Assembly: GCA_963973915.1 (NCBI GenBank)
Contig: CAXBBM010000013.1
Span: 1-64,000, forward strand
Source of the DNA: Polycyclovorans sp002706265
GTDB taxonomy: Bacteria; Pseudomonadota; Gammaproteobacteria; Nevskiales; Nevskiaceae
Direction: 5' to 3'
DNA: 64,000 bases
Shown: one piece after another, positions 7,287 through 16,798 of the stretch
How the letters are laid out: each line of letters starts with the position of its first letter
Position numbering within the stretch: position 1 is the stretch's first letter
Position numbers and translations under genes: made by a program
The notes under the pieces: model-generated
Database searches by the model: none
Told to the model about the DNA's origin: nothing
What the model saw: the letters and a program-made list of their open reading frames with translations, nothing else

Positions 7287-8228
7287 ATGTCGCGGCCGGA
7301 TTCTCCCGCCCACGCGATTCCCGGACGCGAAGGGCAGGCGCCCGCCGTTCCTGCAGCGCATCGGCCGGTCATGTGTGACGAAGCCCTGGCGGCGCTCGGT
7401 CTGCGGCCCGGCGGCTGTTATGTGGATGCCACGTTTGGTCGCGGTGGCCACGCGGCGCGTATCCACGCGGCACTGGAAGGCAGCGGGCGCCTGCACCTGT
7501 TCGACCAGGACCCGGAGGCCATCGCCGTGGCCCGCGCCCGTTATGGCGAGGCGGCCAATGTGCGGATTCACGCGGCCAATTTTGCGAGCCTGGCGCAGGC
7601 ACTGGCCGATGACGTGGGCCGGGTGGACGGCATTCTCATCGACCTCGGCGTTTCCAGCCCCCAACTGGACAACGCCGAACGTGGATTTTCGTTCAGCCAC
7701 GATGGTCCACTGGACATGCGCATGAACCCGTCCGCAGGGCAGAGCGCCGCCGAGTGGTTGGCGCAGGCCGAGTCCGATGACATTGCCGACGTGCTGTGGC
7801 GCTTTGGCGATGAGCGCAACAGCCGCCGCATTGCGCGGCGCATTGTCGAGACCCGGCAGACGGCACCGTTGACCCGCACCCGTGAACTGGCCGAACTGAT
7901 TGCCAAGGTGCCGGGGCCACGCTCGAAGCATCACCACCCGGCCACGCGCAGTTTTCAGGCCATCCGCATTCACATCAATGGTGAGATGAGCGCGCTCGAG
8001 GCGGCGTTGCCGCAGGCGGTCGAGGCCCTGGCGCCCGCCGGCCGCCTGGTGGTGATCAGCTTTCACTCGCTCGAAGACCGCATGGTGAAGCGCTATCTGC
8101 GCAACGAAGGCAGTGCCGATGCCCCACGCATCAAGGTGCTGAAAAAGCAGTTTCCCAGTGATGCCGAGTGCGCGGTCAATCCACGCGCCCGGTCCGCCAT
8201 GCTGCGCAGCGCCGAGCGTTTGCCATGA
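7287..8228 (+). CDS. rsmH: 16S rRNA (cytosine(1402)-N4)-methyltransferase RsmH
   Basis: SAM-dependent enzyme that N4-methylates C1402 in the decoding centre of 16S rRNA (formerly MraW). The 313-residue product shows HRPVMCDEALAAL, the SAM motif VDATFGRGGHAARI, DLGVSSPQLDNAERGFSF, GPLDMRMNP and the C-terminal FHSLEDRMVKRYLR segment, all diagnostic. The ATG at 7287 starts two bases after the mraZ stop; it gives a slightly long N terminus of about 25 residues before the conserved core. Overlaps ftsL by ATGA. Confidence 0.97.
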   Translation: MSRPDSPAHAIPGREGQAPAVPAAHRPVMCDEALAALGLRPGGCYVDATFGRGGHAARIHAALEGSGRLHLFDQDPEAIAVARARYGEAANVRIHAANFASLAQALADDVGRVDGILIDLGVSSPQLDNAERGFSFSHDGPLDMRMNPSAGQSAAEWLAQAESDDIADVLWRFGDERNSRRIARRIVETRQTAPLTRTRELAELIAKVPGPRSKHHHPATRSFQAIRIHINGEMSALEAALPQAVEALAPAGRLVVISFHSLEDRMVKRYLRNEGSADAPRIKVLKKQFPSDAECAVNPRARSAMLRSAERLP

Positions 8229-8506
8229 GCCGCACCTGGACGCTGTGGGTGCCGGTGGCGCTGTTGCTGGCGGTGATGGCTTCGGCGGTGACCGTGGTCG
8301 TGGCCAAGCACGAGAACCGCGCGCAGGTCACGGCGCTGGACCAGATGCGCCGCGAACGCAATCGCCTGGAGACGGAGTGGGCGCAATTGCAGATTGAGGA
8401 AGCCACGCTGGGCCACCACGCCCGCATCAATCGCATTGCCCGTGAACAGCTCGACATGCTCGAACCCGAGCATCACGTCATCGTGCCGCTGGAGGCGCCG
8501 CGATGA
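8225..8506 (+). CDS. ftsL: Cell division protein FtsL
   Basis: Small bitopic divisome protein that pairs with FtsB and FtsQ and helps activate FtsW/FtsI. The 93-residue product has a short cytoplasmic start, one transmembrane helix (LWVPVALLLAVMASAVTVVV, about residues 7-26) and a periplasmic leucine-zipper-like coiled coil (about 35-75). FtsL sequences are poorly conserved; topology, size and location between rsmH and ftsI make the call firm. It overlaps both neighbours by ATGA. Confidence 0.93.
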   Translation: MSRTWTLWVPVALLLAVMASAVTVVVAKHENRAQVTALDQMRRERNRLETEWAQLQIEEATLGHHARINRIAREQLDMLEPEHHVIVPLEAPR

Positions 8507-10284
8507 CCAAAAGCCCCCTCAAAAAACGCGCCAAGGCCAGCAATCGCACCATCGTGCCGGTGGGGCCGAAGCCGGTCGGCGCCTGGCGTGGGCGCTTCAT
8601 ACTGATCGGATTCGCGGTGTTGGCCGCGTTGTCGGTCAGTCGCGCGTTTCACTTGCAGGTGATCGAGCGCGACTTTCTGCGCAGCGAGGGCGACAAGCGC
8701 CAGGTGCGTAATCTGACAATCCCTGGCCATCGCGGCGCCATTCTCGATCGCAACGGTGAGCCGTTGGCGCTGTCGGCGCCGGTGTCGTCGGTGTGGGTGG
8801 TGCCCGATGCGGTGCTGGCCGACCCCGAGTCGGTGAAGCGCCTGGCGGAGGGCCTGGGTCGCGCGCCCAGCGAGCTGCAAACCTTTCTGGCCGCGCGCAA
8901 GGGCCGGCAGTTCGTGTACCTGCGCGAGCAGATCAGCCCCCATGAGGCGCGCCGCCTGCTCGACCTGAAAGTGCCGGGCGTGTTTTCCGAATCGGACTTC
9001 GCACGCTATTACCCGGCCGGTGAGGTCGCGGCCCAGGTGGTCGGCTTCGCCGGTCGCGATGGCATTGGCCTTGAAGGCATGGAAAAGGCGCAGGAAGCGC
9101 GCCTGTCGGGCACGGCCGGCAATCGCCGGGTGATTCGTGACCGCAGTGGCCGGGTGATCGAGGATGGCGGCGAGTTCACCCCGGCCGTGGCCGGTGAGTC
9201 GCTGAACCTGAGCCTCGACCTGCGCGTGCAATACCTGGCCTATCGCGAACTGGCGGCCGCCGTCGCCAAGACCGAGGCCAAGGGTGGCCTGGTGGTGATT
9301 GCCAACGCCCAGACCGGTGAAATTCTCGCGATGGCGGCGCAGCCCGGCTTCAACCCGAACAATGGCGATGCCCGCGGCTTTGCCGCCGGCATTCGCAACC
9401 GCGCCGTCGTCGATGGCTTTGAGCCGGGCTCCACCATCAAGCCGCTGCTGGTGGCGCAGGCCCTGGAGCTGGGTCTTTACAACACCCAGAGCATCATCGA
9501 CGTGACCGGCGGCACGCTGCAGGTGGGGCGCCTCACGGTGCGGGACATCGCGCGTCGCGGCGAGATCGATCTTGCAACCCTGCTCGCGGTGTCGAGCAAC
9601 GTCGGCGCCGCCAAGATCGCGCTGGCCATGGGCGCCGAAAACGTGTGGGCCGGCTACCAGCGTTTCGGGCTGGGTGAGCCGGTGTTCAGCGGATTCCCCG
9701 GCGAGGCGCTGCCGGTGCTGCGGCATTTCACCGACTGGGGGCAGATCGCCACCGCCACGGCGTCTTACGGCTATGGCGTTTCGGTGAATGCCCTGCACAT
9801 GGTGCGCGCTTATGCAGCGCTGGCCAACGACGGGATGATGCCGCAGCTCACCTTGTTCAGCGACGGTCTGCGGGCCCCGCCGCAGCGTGCCGTGTCGCCT
9901 GCCACCGCCCGCCAGGTGCGCGAAATGCTCGAACAGGTGGTGGCCGAGGGCGGCACCGGCAAGCGCGCCCGGGTGGAGGGTTATCGGGTGGCGGGCAAGT
10001 CCGGCACCGCCCGCAAGGTTGCCGCCACGGGCGGCTACTCGGCTAACAAGCACCAGGCCATCTTCATCGGCATGGTGCCGGTGGAGCGGCCGCGGCTGGT
10101 CGGCATCGTGATGATCGACGAGCCCAAGGGCCAGTACTACGGGGGTCAGGTGGCGGCGCCGGTGTTTTCGGAGGTGATGCAAGGCGCGGCGCGTCTGCTG
10201 CAGATTGCCCCGGATGCGCAGCCGGTGCAGCCGCAGATGATCGAGTCGGCGGCGCTGCCCTCTTCGGGGGTCACGCGTCGATGA
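8503..10284 (+). CDS. ftsI: Penicillin-binding protein 3, septal transpeptidase FtsI
   Basis: Class B penicillin-binding protein that cross-links septal peptidoglycan with FtsW. The 593-residue product has one N-terminal membrane anchor (about residues 30-47), the PBP dimer domain, and the transpeptidase domain with S310-T-I-K313 (active-site serine), S364-S-N366 and K499-S-G-T. IPGHRGAILDRNGEPLAL is the usual class-B N-terminal signature. ATGA overlaps with ftsL and murE suggest translational coupling. Confidence 0.97.
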   Translation: MTKSPLKKRAKASNRTIVPVGPKPVGAWRGRFILIGFAVLAALSVSRAFHLQVIERDFLRSEGDKRQVRNLTIPGHRGAILDRNGEPLALSAPVSSVWVVPDAVLADPESVKRLAEGLGRAPSELQTFLAARKGRQFVYLREQISPHEARRLLDLKVPGVFSESDFARYYPAGEVAAQVVGFAGRDGIGLEGMEKAQEARLSGTAGNRRVIRDRSGRVIEDGGEFTPAVAGESLNLSLDLRVQYLAYRELAAAVAKTEAKGGLVVIANAQTGEILAMAAQPGFNPNNGDARGFAAGIRNRAVVDGFEPGSTIKPLLVAQALELGLYNTQSIIDVTGGTLQVGRLTVRDIARRGEIDLATLLAVSSNVGAAKIALAMGAENVWAGYQRFGLGEPVFSGFPGEALPVLRHFTDWGQIATATASYGYGVSVNALHMVRAYAALANDGMMPQLTLFSDGLRAPPQRAVSPATARQVREMLEQVVAEGGTGKRARVEGYRVAGKSGTARKVAATGGYSANKHQAIFIGMVPVERPRLVGIVMIDEPKGQYYGGQVAAPVFSEVMQGAARLLQIAPDAQPVQPQMIESAALPSSGVTRR

Positions 10285-11753
10285 ACTGGCGTCTGCCCGA
10301 CCTGTTGCAAGACCACGCAACCGGGGTGCCCGACGTGGCCGTGCCGCGTCTGGTCAGCGACTCGCGCCAGGTGCGTCGCGGCGATGTGTTCGTGGCGCTC
10401 AGCGCCGTGCGCGGTGCGGGGCACGGGCTCGACTTCGTGGCCCAGGCGGCCGCCTCGGGCGCCGCGGCGGTGCTCGTCGAGCCGGTGCCGGGCCGTGCGG
10501 TGCCGCGTGAGCTGCCGGCGGTGGTCATCCCCGACCTGCGCCGCGAGTTGGGCGTGATCGCCGCGCGCTTTCACGGCAATCCGGCCGACGCGCTGTTCAC
10601 GGTGGGCGTGACCGGCACCGACGGCAAGACCACCACCGCGTGGCTGATCGCCGAGGCGCTGGAGCGCCTGGGCAAGCCCTGTCGCTACATTGGCACGCTG
10701 GGGTCCGGGCGGCTGGAAGCCCTGGGCAGCGTCAGCCACACCACGCCCGATCCCCTGCGCCTGCAAGCCGATCTGGCGGCGACCCGGGATGACGGCATGC
10801 GCGCGGTGGCCATGGAGGTCTCGTCACACGCGCTGGACCAGCATCGGGTTGCCGGCATCGGGTTCGATGTGGCCATCCTCACCAATCTGGCGCGCGATCA
10901 TCTGGACTATCACGGCGCCGAAAGCGACTACGCCGCGGCCAAGCGGCGCCTGTTCACCGAACATTGCCGCGGCGTGAGCGTGCTCAATCGCGATGACCGC
11001 TGGGGGGCGCGCTGGCTGGCCGAAGGCGCCGACGTGATCGCCTACGGCCTGGGCGGTGAAGAGGGCGGCGACGTGCCGGTGGTGCGCGCCGAACTGATGC
11101 GACAGCACCGCGACGGCATGCAGTTCGTGCTGCACGCGGGCGGCAAGGCGCACGCCGTCAGCACCACGCTGATGGGCCGTTTCAATCTTTACAACCTGCT
11201 GGCCGCCGCCTGCGCCCTGCGTGAGGGCGGCTTCGAGTGGGCCGATGTGGCCACGGTGCTGGGCGAAGTGGGCCCGCCGCCCGGACGCATGGAACGGTTC
11301 ACCGCGCCGGGCGCGCCGCTGGCGGTGATCGACTATGCCCACACCCCCAACGCGCTCGCGGCGGCCCTAGCCGCGGCGCGCGACCATTGCGACGGCCGGC
11401 TGATTCTGGTGTTCGGCTGTGGCGGCGACCGTGACGCCGGCAAGCGGTCCCTGATGGGCGAGGCCGCCGCCGCGGGCGCCGATCAGGTCATCGTCACCAC
11501 CGACAATCCGCGCTCGGAAGACCCCGACGCCATCGCCGCCGCCGTTGTCGGTGCGCATGATGAGTTCGCCGTCATCCACGATCGCGCCGCGGCCATTCAG
11601 ACGGCGCTGGCGTCTGCCGGTGAAGGCGATCTGGTGCTGATTGCCGGCAAGGGCCACGAGAACGTGCAATGGGTGGCCGGCGTGGCGCGTCCGTTCAGTG
11701 ACCGCGAGGTGGTGCGTGGCTGGCTGGCCCACCGGCCGGGAGCGCAGGCATGA
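10281..11753 (+). CDS. murE: UDP-MurNAc-tripeptide synthetase MurE
   Basis: Adds the third amino acid, expected to be meso-diaminopimelate, to UDP-MurNAc-L-Ala-D-Glu in the cytoplasm. The 490-residue product has the Mur ligase ATP loop VTGTDGKTTTAWL, the ALDQHRVAGIGFDVAILTNL segment with LARDHLDYHG, and the substrate-recognition motif TTDNPRSEDPDAI, whose DNPR is characteristic of Dap-adding MurE. C-terminal LIAGKGHEN is also typical. It overlaps ftsI and murF by ATGA. Confidence 0.96.
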   Translation: MNWRLPDLLQDHATGVPDVAVPRLVSDSRQVRRGDVFVALSAVRGAGHGLDFVAQAAASGAAAVLVEPVPGRAVPRELPAVVIPDLRRELGVIAARFHGNPADALFTVGVTGTDGKTTTAWLIAEALERLGKPCRYIGTLGSGRLEALGSVSHTTPDPLRLQADLAATRDDGMRAVAMEVSSHALDQHRVAGIGFDVAILTNLARDHLDYHGAESDYAAAKRRLFTEHCRGVSVLNRDDRWGARWLAEGADVIAYGLGGEEGGDVPVVRAELMRQHRDGMQFVLHAGGKAHAVSTTLMGRFNLYNLLAAACALREGGFEWADVATVLGEVGPPPGRMERFTAPGAPLAVIDYAHTPNALAAALAAARDHCDGRLILVFGCGGDRDAGKRSLMGEAAAAGADQVIVTTDNPRSEDPDAIAAAVVGAHDEFAVIHDRAAAIQTALASAGEGDLVLIAGKGHENVQWVAGVARPFSDREVVRGWLAHRPGAQA

Positions 11754-13168
11754 GCGCCGACCTGCGCTGGATCAGTGACGCACTGGGCGTCGCGCCGGTC
11801 GCCGCCGCGCGCGACGTCGGGGCGAATGCCGACGCCAATGCCAATGCCGACCGCGCGTTCGCAGGGTTCGAGATCGACAGCCGCCGGGTCAAGCCCGGTC
11901 AGTGCTTTGTCGCGCTGGCGGGTGACCGGGTGGACGGACACGCCTATGTGGCGCAGGCCCAGGCCGCGGGCGCGGTGGCCGCGATCGTCTCGCGGCCCCA
12001 GCCGGCGGCGCTGCCGCAATGGGTGGTGGTCTCGCCGGAAGCCGCACTGCAGCGCGCCGCCGCGGCCTGGCGATCGCGCTTTGACCTGCCGATGGTGGGC
12101 ATCACCGGCAGCAACGGCAAGACCACCACCCGCGCCCTCACCGCCGCGGTGGTCGCCGCGCGCGGGCCGGTGTGCGCCACCACCGGCAATCTGAACAATC
12201 ATCTGGGCGTGCCGTTGATGCTCTCGCGCCTGCAGCCCGCGCACCGCACGGCGGTGATCGAAATGGGCGCCAATCATCTGGGCGACATTGCCCGGCTTGC
12301 CGCGTGGGCACGGCCGCAGATCGGCGTCATCACCCAGGCGGGCGACGCCCACCTGGAGGGCTTTGGCTCACGCGAGGCCATCGCCCGCGGCAAAGGCGAG
12401 CTGATCAGTGCCCTGCCGGCCCACGGCATCGCGGTGCTCAATGCAGACGATGCCTATTGCCCCGTGTGGCAGGCGCTGGCGGGGGATCGCCGGGTCATTC
12501 GCTTCGGCCTGCAGGCCGAAGCGGAGGTGCGCGCCGTCGACATCGCGGAAACCGCGCAGTCGCTGGGGTTCACGCTGGTGTTGCCGCATGACCGGGCGCC
12601 GGTGCTGCTGTCGCTGGTGGGCCGTCACAACCTCTACAACGCGCTGGCCGCCGCCGCCGTGGGGCTGGCCCTGGGTCTTGACGCCGCCGCCATCGCCGCC
12701 GGGCTGGCGCAGGCCGAAGGCGAGGCCGGGCGGTTGCGGGTGTTCGAGGCGGACGGCGGCTGGCGCGTGGCCGATGACAGCTACAACGCCAATCCCGGCT
12801 CGATGCAGGCCGGGCTGGACTGGCTGGCCGCGCAGCCGTCGCCCCGCTGGGCGGTGCTGGGCGCCATGGCCGAGCTGGGTGCGGCAAGCGATGCGGCGCA
12901 TCGGCAGGTGGGGGCCCATGCGGCCCAACGCGGCATCGACCGTCTGGTGGCGGTGGGCGCGGCCGCGCGTGGCCTGGCGCTCGGTTTTGGCGATCACGCC
13001 GAATGGTTTGCCAGCCGGGAGCAGGCCATTTCGGCCCTGCAACCCGATCTGGCCGGTGGCATCACGGTGCTCGTCAAGGGCTCGCGCTCTGCGGGTATGG
13101 AGCAGGTCGTCAGCGCGCTGTTGCAGGGCCGCGCCTCATCAGGGAAATCGTCATGCTCTTCGAATTGA
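11750..13168 (+). CDS. murF: UDP-MurNAc-tripeptide-D-Ala-D-Ala ligase MurF
   Basis: Adds D-alanyl-D-alanine to the UDP-MurNAc-tripeptide, completing the pentapeptide precursor. The 472-residue product shows the family features: EIDSRRVKPGQCFVALAGDRVDGH near the N terminus (split across residues 43-66), the ATP loop VGITGSNGKTTT, GNLNNHLGVPLML, and DSYNANPGSMQAGL in the C-terminal half. It overlaps murE by ATGA, and its last 16 bp overlap the start of mraY. Residues 20-35 hold a short Ala/Asp/Asn-rich insertion (GANADANANAD) arising from a near-repetitive stretch. Confidence 0.96.
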   Translation: MSADLRWISDALGVAPVAAARDVGANADANANADRAFAGFEIDSRRVKPGQCFVALAGDRVDGHAYVAQAQAAGAVAAIVSRPQPAALPQWVVVSPEAALQRAAAAWRSRFDLPMVGITGSNGKTTTRALTAAVVAARGPVCATTGNLNNHLGVPLMLSRLQPAHRTAVIEMGANHLGDIARLAAWARPQIGVITQAGDAHLEGFGSREAIARGKGELISALPAHGIAVLNADDAYCPVWQALAGDRRVIRFGLQAEAEVRAVDIAETAQSLGFTLVLPHDRAPVLLSLVGRHNLYNALAAAAVGLALGLDAAAIAAGLAQAEGEAGRLRVFEADGGWRVADDSYNANPGSMQAGLDWLAAQPSPRWAVLGAMAELGAASDAAHRQVGAHAAQRGIDRLVAVGAAARGLALGFGDHAEWFASREQAISALQPDLAGGITVLVKGSRSAGMEQVVSALLQGRASSGKSSCSSN

Positions 13169-14238
13169 CCGACTGGCTGAAGGCCTATGTGTCGGGCTTC
13201 AACGTGTTTGGGTATCTGACGTTCCGTTCGGTGCTCGGGGTGCTGACGGCCTTGATTTTCTCGTTTGCCTTCGGCCCCTTGATGATTCGCAAGCTGTACC
13301 GCTTCAAGTTCGGTCAGCCGGTGCGTGACGACGGGCCGCAAAGCCATTTGAAGAAGACCGGCACGCCCACCATGGGCGGGGTGCTGATCCTCGCGGCGGT
13401 GACGGTGGCGACGCTGCTGTGGGCCGATCTGTCGAATCGCTTCATCTGGTTCGCGCTGTTCGTCACCCTGTCGTTCGGCGCGGTCGGCTTTGCCGATGAC
13501 TACATCAAGATCAAGCACAAAAGCCCCAAGGGGCTGCCGGCGCGCAAGAAATACTTCTGGCTGTCGCTGGCCGGATTCGCCACCGCCATCGGCATCTACA
13601 TGACGGCCCAGGCGCCGGTGGAAACCGAGTTGCTGATCCCGTTTCTCAAGGACGTGACGATTCCGCTGGGGCTGTTCTTCATTTTCTGGTCGTATCTGGT
13701 GATCGTCGGCAGTTCCAACGCCGTGAACCTGACCGACGGCCTCGACGGCCTGGCCATCATGCCCACGGTGCTGGTGGCCTCGGCGCTGGGGGTGTTCGCC
13801 TATGCCTCGGGCAACATCAAGATGGCCGCGTATCTGGGCATTCCCTACATCCCCGGCGTGGGGGAGCTGGCGATCTTCTGCACCGCCATCGCCGGCGCCG
13901 GACTGGGCTTTCTGTGGTTCAACGCCTATCCGGCGCAGGTGTTCATGGGCGACGTGGGCGCGCTGGCGCTGGGCGCCGCCCTGGGCGTGGTGGCGGTGCT
14001 GGTGCGGCAGGAGATCGTGCTGGCCATCATGGGCGGCGTGTTCGTTGCCGAAACCGTGTCGGTGGCGCTGCAGGTGGGGTACTTCAAGTACTCGGGTGGC
14101 AAGCGCATCTTCCGCATGGCGCCGCTGCACCACCATTACGAACTCAAGGGCTGGCCCGAGCCCAAGATCATTGTCCGCTTCTGGATCATCACGCTGATTC
14201 TCGTGCTGATCGGCCTGTCGAGCCTCAAGCTGCGATGA
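13153..14238 (+). CDS. mraY: Phospho-MurNAc-pentapeptide transferase MraY
   Basis: Integral inner-membrane enzyme that transfers phospho-MurNAc-pentapeptide to undecaprenyl phosphate, making lipid I. The 361-residue product has about ten transmembrane helices and the conserved PHLKKTGTPTMGG-like segment (SHLKKTGTPTMGG), the aspartate motif GFADDYIKI, NLTDGLDGLAI and the HHHYEL loop (APLHHHYELKGW). The ATG at 13153 fits the family start and lies within the end of murF. It ends with an ATGA overlap into murD. Confidence 0.97.
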   Translation: MLFELTDWLKAYVSGFNVFGYLTFRSVLGVLTALIFSFAFGPLMIRKLYRFKFGQPVRDDGPQSHLKKTGTPTMGGVLILAAVTVATLLWADLSNRFIWFALFVTLSFGAVGFADDYIKIKHKSPKGLPARKKYFWLSLAGFATAIGIYMTAQAPVETELLIPFLKDVTIPLGLFFIFWSYLVIVGSSNAVNLTDGLDGLAIMPTVLVASALGVFAYASGNIKMAAYLGIPYIPGVGELAIFCTAIAGAGLGFLWFNAYPAQVFMGDVGALALGAALGVVAVLVRQEIVLAIMGGVFVAETVSVALQVGYFKYSGGKRIFRMAPLHHHYELKGWPEPKIIVRFWIITLILVLIGLSSLKLR

Positions 14239-15632
14239 GTGCGCCCGTGCCGCCCACCGCCCATCCGCATCACGACCCGCGCCCGCCGGTGCTGGTGGTG
14301 GGGCTGGGGCTGTCTGGCGTGTCGGCGCTGCGTTATCTGGTGCAGCAGGGGCGCCGCGTGACGGTGACCGATTCACGCGCCGAGCCGGCCGGTATCGCCG
14401 CGCTGCGTGCCGCGTACCCGCAGGTACGCTTCCACCTCGGTGGGTTCGATGCCCCCGGCCCGCTGAGTGCCTACGCCGAGGCAGTGGTGTCGCCGGGGGT
14501 GGACCTTCGTGCGCCGTTCATCCAGAAACTGCGCGACGCGGCCGTGCCGGTGATCGGCGACATCGAACTGTTCGCCCGTGCCATTCAAGACCAGCCGGCG
14601 CCGCGACCGCGGGTGATCGGCATCACCGGCTCCAACGGCAAAAGCACCGTGACCACGCTGGTGGGCGAGATGGCCGCCGCGGCGGGGCTCAGGGTGGCGG
14701 TGGGCGGCAATCTGGGCACGCCGGCGCTGGACCTGTTGGCCGACGGGGTGTCGCTGTACGTGCTGGAACTGTCGAGCTTTCAGCTTGACACCACCTGCAG
14801 CCTGCATTGCGCGGCCGCAACGGTGCTGAATCTGTCTGAAGACCATCTGGACCGCCACGGCGACCTGCGGGCGTACGGCGCGGCCAAGGCGCGGCTGCTC
14901 GGCCGGGTCGATGTGGCGGTGCTGAACCGGGACGATGCGGCGGTGATGGCGATGCCGGTGGCCGCGGGTGCGCGCATCCGGCATTTTGGCCTGGACGCCC
15001 CGGCAGCTGGCCACTACGGGCTGGCCGAGGTCAACGGGCAGAGGTCGCTGTGCGGACCGGAGGTCAACGGCAAGCGGTTCAGCCTGCCGCTGGACGCGCT
15101 GCAGATCGCCGGGCTGCACAACGCCGCCAACGCCCTGGCGGCGGTGGCGCTGGCCGATGCGGTGGCGATTCCACGCGCCGCGCAACTCGCGGCCTTGCAG
15201 GCCTTTGCCGGCCTGCCGCACCGCTGCCGGCGGGTGCGCGCGTTGCGCGGCGTGCGCTATTTCAACGACAGCAAGGGCACCAACGTGGGCGCGACCCTGG
15301 CGGCGATTCACGGGCTGCCCGCGCCCATTCACTGGCTGGGCGGCGGTCAGGGCAAGGGGCAGGATTTTTCATCGCTCGCCGGCGCGCTCAAGGCCGCCGA
15401 CGGTCGCGCGTATGTGTTCGGCCAGGACGCGGCGCTGCTGGAGTCCGCGCTGGCCCCGGCGGTGCCGGTCAGCCGCCACGACGACATGGTCAGCGCCCTG
15501 CACGCGGCCCACGCCGCCGCCCGCGCGCCGGCCACGGTGCTGCTGTCGCCGGCCTGCGCGAGTCTTGACCAGTTCCGCAATTACATGGAACGCGGCGAGC
15601 GCTTCGAGCGCGCCGTGGAGGCGCTGGCATGA
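14235..15632 (+). CDS. murD: UDP-MurNAc-L-alanine--D-glutamate ligase MurD
   Basis: Adds D-glutamate to UDP-MurNAc-L-alanine. The 465-residue product starts with a Rossmann-like loop (VLVVGLGLSGVSALRYL), carries the Mur ligase ATP loop ITGSNGKSTVTTL, then LNLSEDHLDRHG, and ends with LLSPACASLDQFRNYMERGE, which is specific to MurD. It overlaps mraY and ftsW by ATGA. Confidence 0.97.
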   Translation: MSAPVPPTAHPHHDPRPPVLVVGLGLSGVSALRYLVQQGRRVTVTDSRAEPAGIAALRAAYPQVRFHLGGFDAPGPLSAYAEAVVSPGVDLRAPFIQKLRDAAVPVIGDIELFARAIQDQPAPRPRVIGITGSNGKSTVTTLVGEMAAAAGLRVAVGGNLGTPALDLLADGVSLYVLELSSFQLDTTCSLHCAAATVLNLSEDHLDRHGDLRAYGAAKARLLGRVDVAVLNRDDAAVMAMPVAAGARIRHFGLDAPAAGHYGLAEVNGQRSLCGPEVNGKRFSLPLDALQIAGLHNAANALAAVALADAVAIPRAAQLAALQAFAGLPHRCRRVRALRGVRYFNDSKGTNVGATLAAIHGLPAPIHWLGGGQGKGQDFSSLAGALKAADGRAYVFGQDAALLESALAPAVPVSRHDDMVSALHAAHAAARAPATVLLSPACASLDQFRNYMERGERFERAVEALA

Positions 15633-16798
15633 TCGATCACCTGCACGCGCGCCTGCCCGCCTGGCCAGACCTGCGGCTGGGGCTGGATGCCAGCCTGCTG
15701 GTCGCTGCGGTGAGCCTGCTCGCCTGGGGGCTGGTGATGGTGGCCTCGGCGTCGGTGGCGGCGGGCGAGACCGCCTCGGGCTCGGCGCTGCAGTTCTTCT
15801 GGCGACAATTGTTGTTCGTGATGCTGGGCGGCGGTCTGGCCACGGCGCTGTGGTGCGTGCCCATGGCGTTCTGGGCGCGCACCACCTGGCTGATGTTCGG
15901 GGGCGCGGTGGCGCTGCTGCTGATCGTGCTGATTCCGGGCCTGGGCGTGGAGGTGAATCACGCGACCCGCTGGCTGAACACGCCCTTCGTGCGACTTCAA
16001 CCCTCGGAACCGGCGCGCATTGCCCTGTTCGTCTACCTGGCGGGCTACCTCGTGCGCCGGCAGGCCGAGGTGCAGACCAGCCTCAGTGGGCTGATCAAGC
16101 CGCTGGCGATACTGCTGATTCCCGCGCTGCTGCTGCTGGCCGAACCCGACTTTGGCGCCACGGTCGTGCTCTACGCGGTGGCGTTTCTGATGATTTTCAT
16201 GAGTGGCGCGCCGCTGGTCTACTTCGCCGGTTTGCTGCTGGTGGCGGTCGCCGGGCTGGCGTTCATTGCCACCACCGAAAGCTATCGCATGCAGCGCCTG
16301 CTGAATTTCACCAACCCCTGGGCCGACGTCGAGGCGGGCGGCTGGCAGTTGTCGCAGTCGCTGATCGCCATTGGCCGCGGCGAATGGTGGGGCGTGGGGC
16401 TGGGCAACAGCATCCAGAAGCTGCTGTATCTGCCCGAGATGCACACCGATTTCATCTTCGCGATTCTCGCCGAGGAATTCGGCCTGCTGGGCGTGGCCAT
16501 TCTGGTGGGCCTGTACGCGGTGCTGGTATTGCGCGGCTTCAGCATCGCGCGCACCGCCGAGCTGCGCGAGGCGCGCTTCAGTGCCTATCTGTGCTTCGGG
16601 CTGGTGGGCTGGCTGGGCCTGCAGGCGCTGATCAACCTCGCCGTCAACATGGGCATGGCGCCGACCAAGGGTCTGACCCTGCCGCTGATGAGCTACGGCG
16701 GCAGTTCGCTGATCACCGCCATGGCCGCCCTGGGGCTGATTCTGCGGGTCGATTACGAAAACCGCCTGGCCGCGAAGGCCGCGGAGAACCGGAAATGA
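15629..16798 (+). CDS. ftsW: Septal peptidoglycan glycosyltransferase FtsW
   Basis: SEDS-family polymerase that works with FtsI at the septum. The 389-residue product has roughly ten transmembrane helices and the conserved WLNTPFVRLQPSEPARIALF, LAEPDFGATVVL and, near the end, KGLTLPLMSYGGSSL motifs. It overlaps murD and murG by ATGA, the usual division-cluster order. Confidence 0.97.
   Translation: MIDHLHARLPAWPDLRLGLDASLLVAAVSLLAWGLVMVASASVAAGETASGSALQFFWRQLLFVMLGGGLATALWCVPMAFWARTTWLMFGGAVALLLIVLIPGLGVEVNHATRWLNTPFVRLQPSEPARIALFVYLAGYLVRRQAEVQTSLSGLIKPLAILLIPALLLLAEPDFGATVVLYAVAFLMIFMSGAPLVYFAGLLLVAVAGLAFIATTESYRMQRLLNFTNPWADVEAGGWQLSQSLIAIGRGEWWGVGLGNSIQKLLYLPEMHTDFIFAILAEEFGLLGVAILVGLYAVLVLRGFSIARTAELREARFSAYLCFGLVGWLGLQALINLAVNMGMAPTKGLTLPLMSYGGSSLITAMAALGLILRVDYENRLAAKAAENRK

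Noticed and set aside
8473..10320. 615-codon antisense frame across ftsI
   Set aside because: Shadow of ftsI; no motif.
14968..16794. Long plus-strand open frame upstream of murG
   Set aside because: It overlaps murD and ftsW in another frame and ends in murG; the extension has shadow composition (Arg/Ala-rich) and murG has a proper start at 16795.
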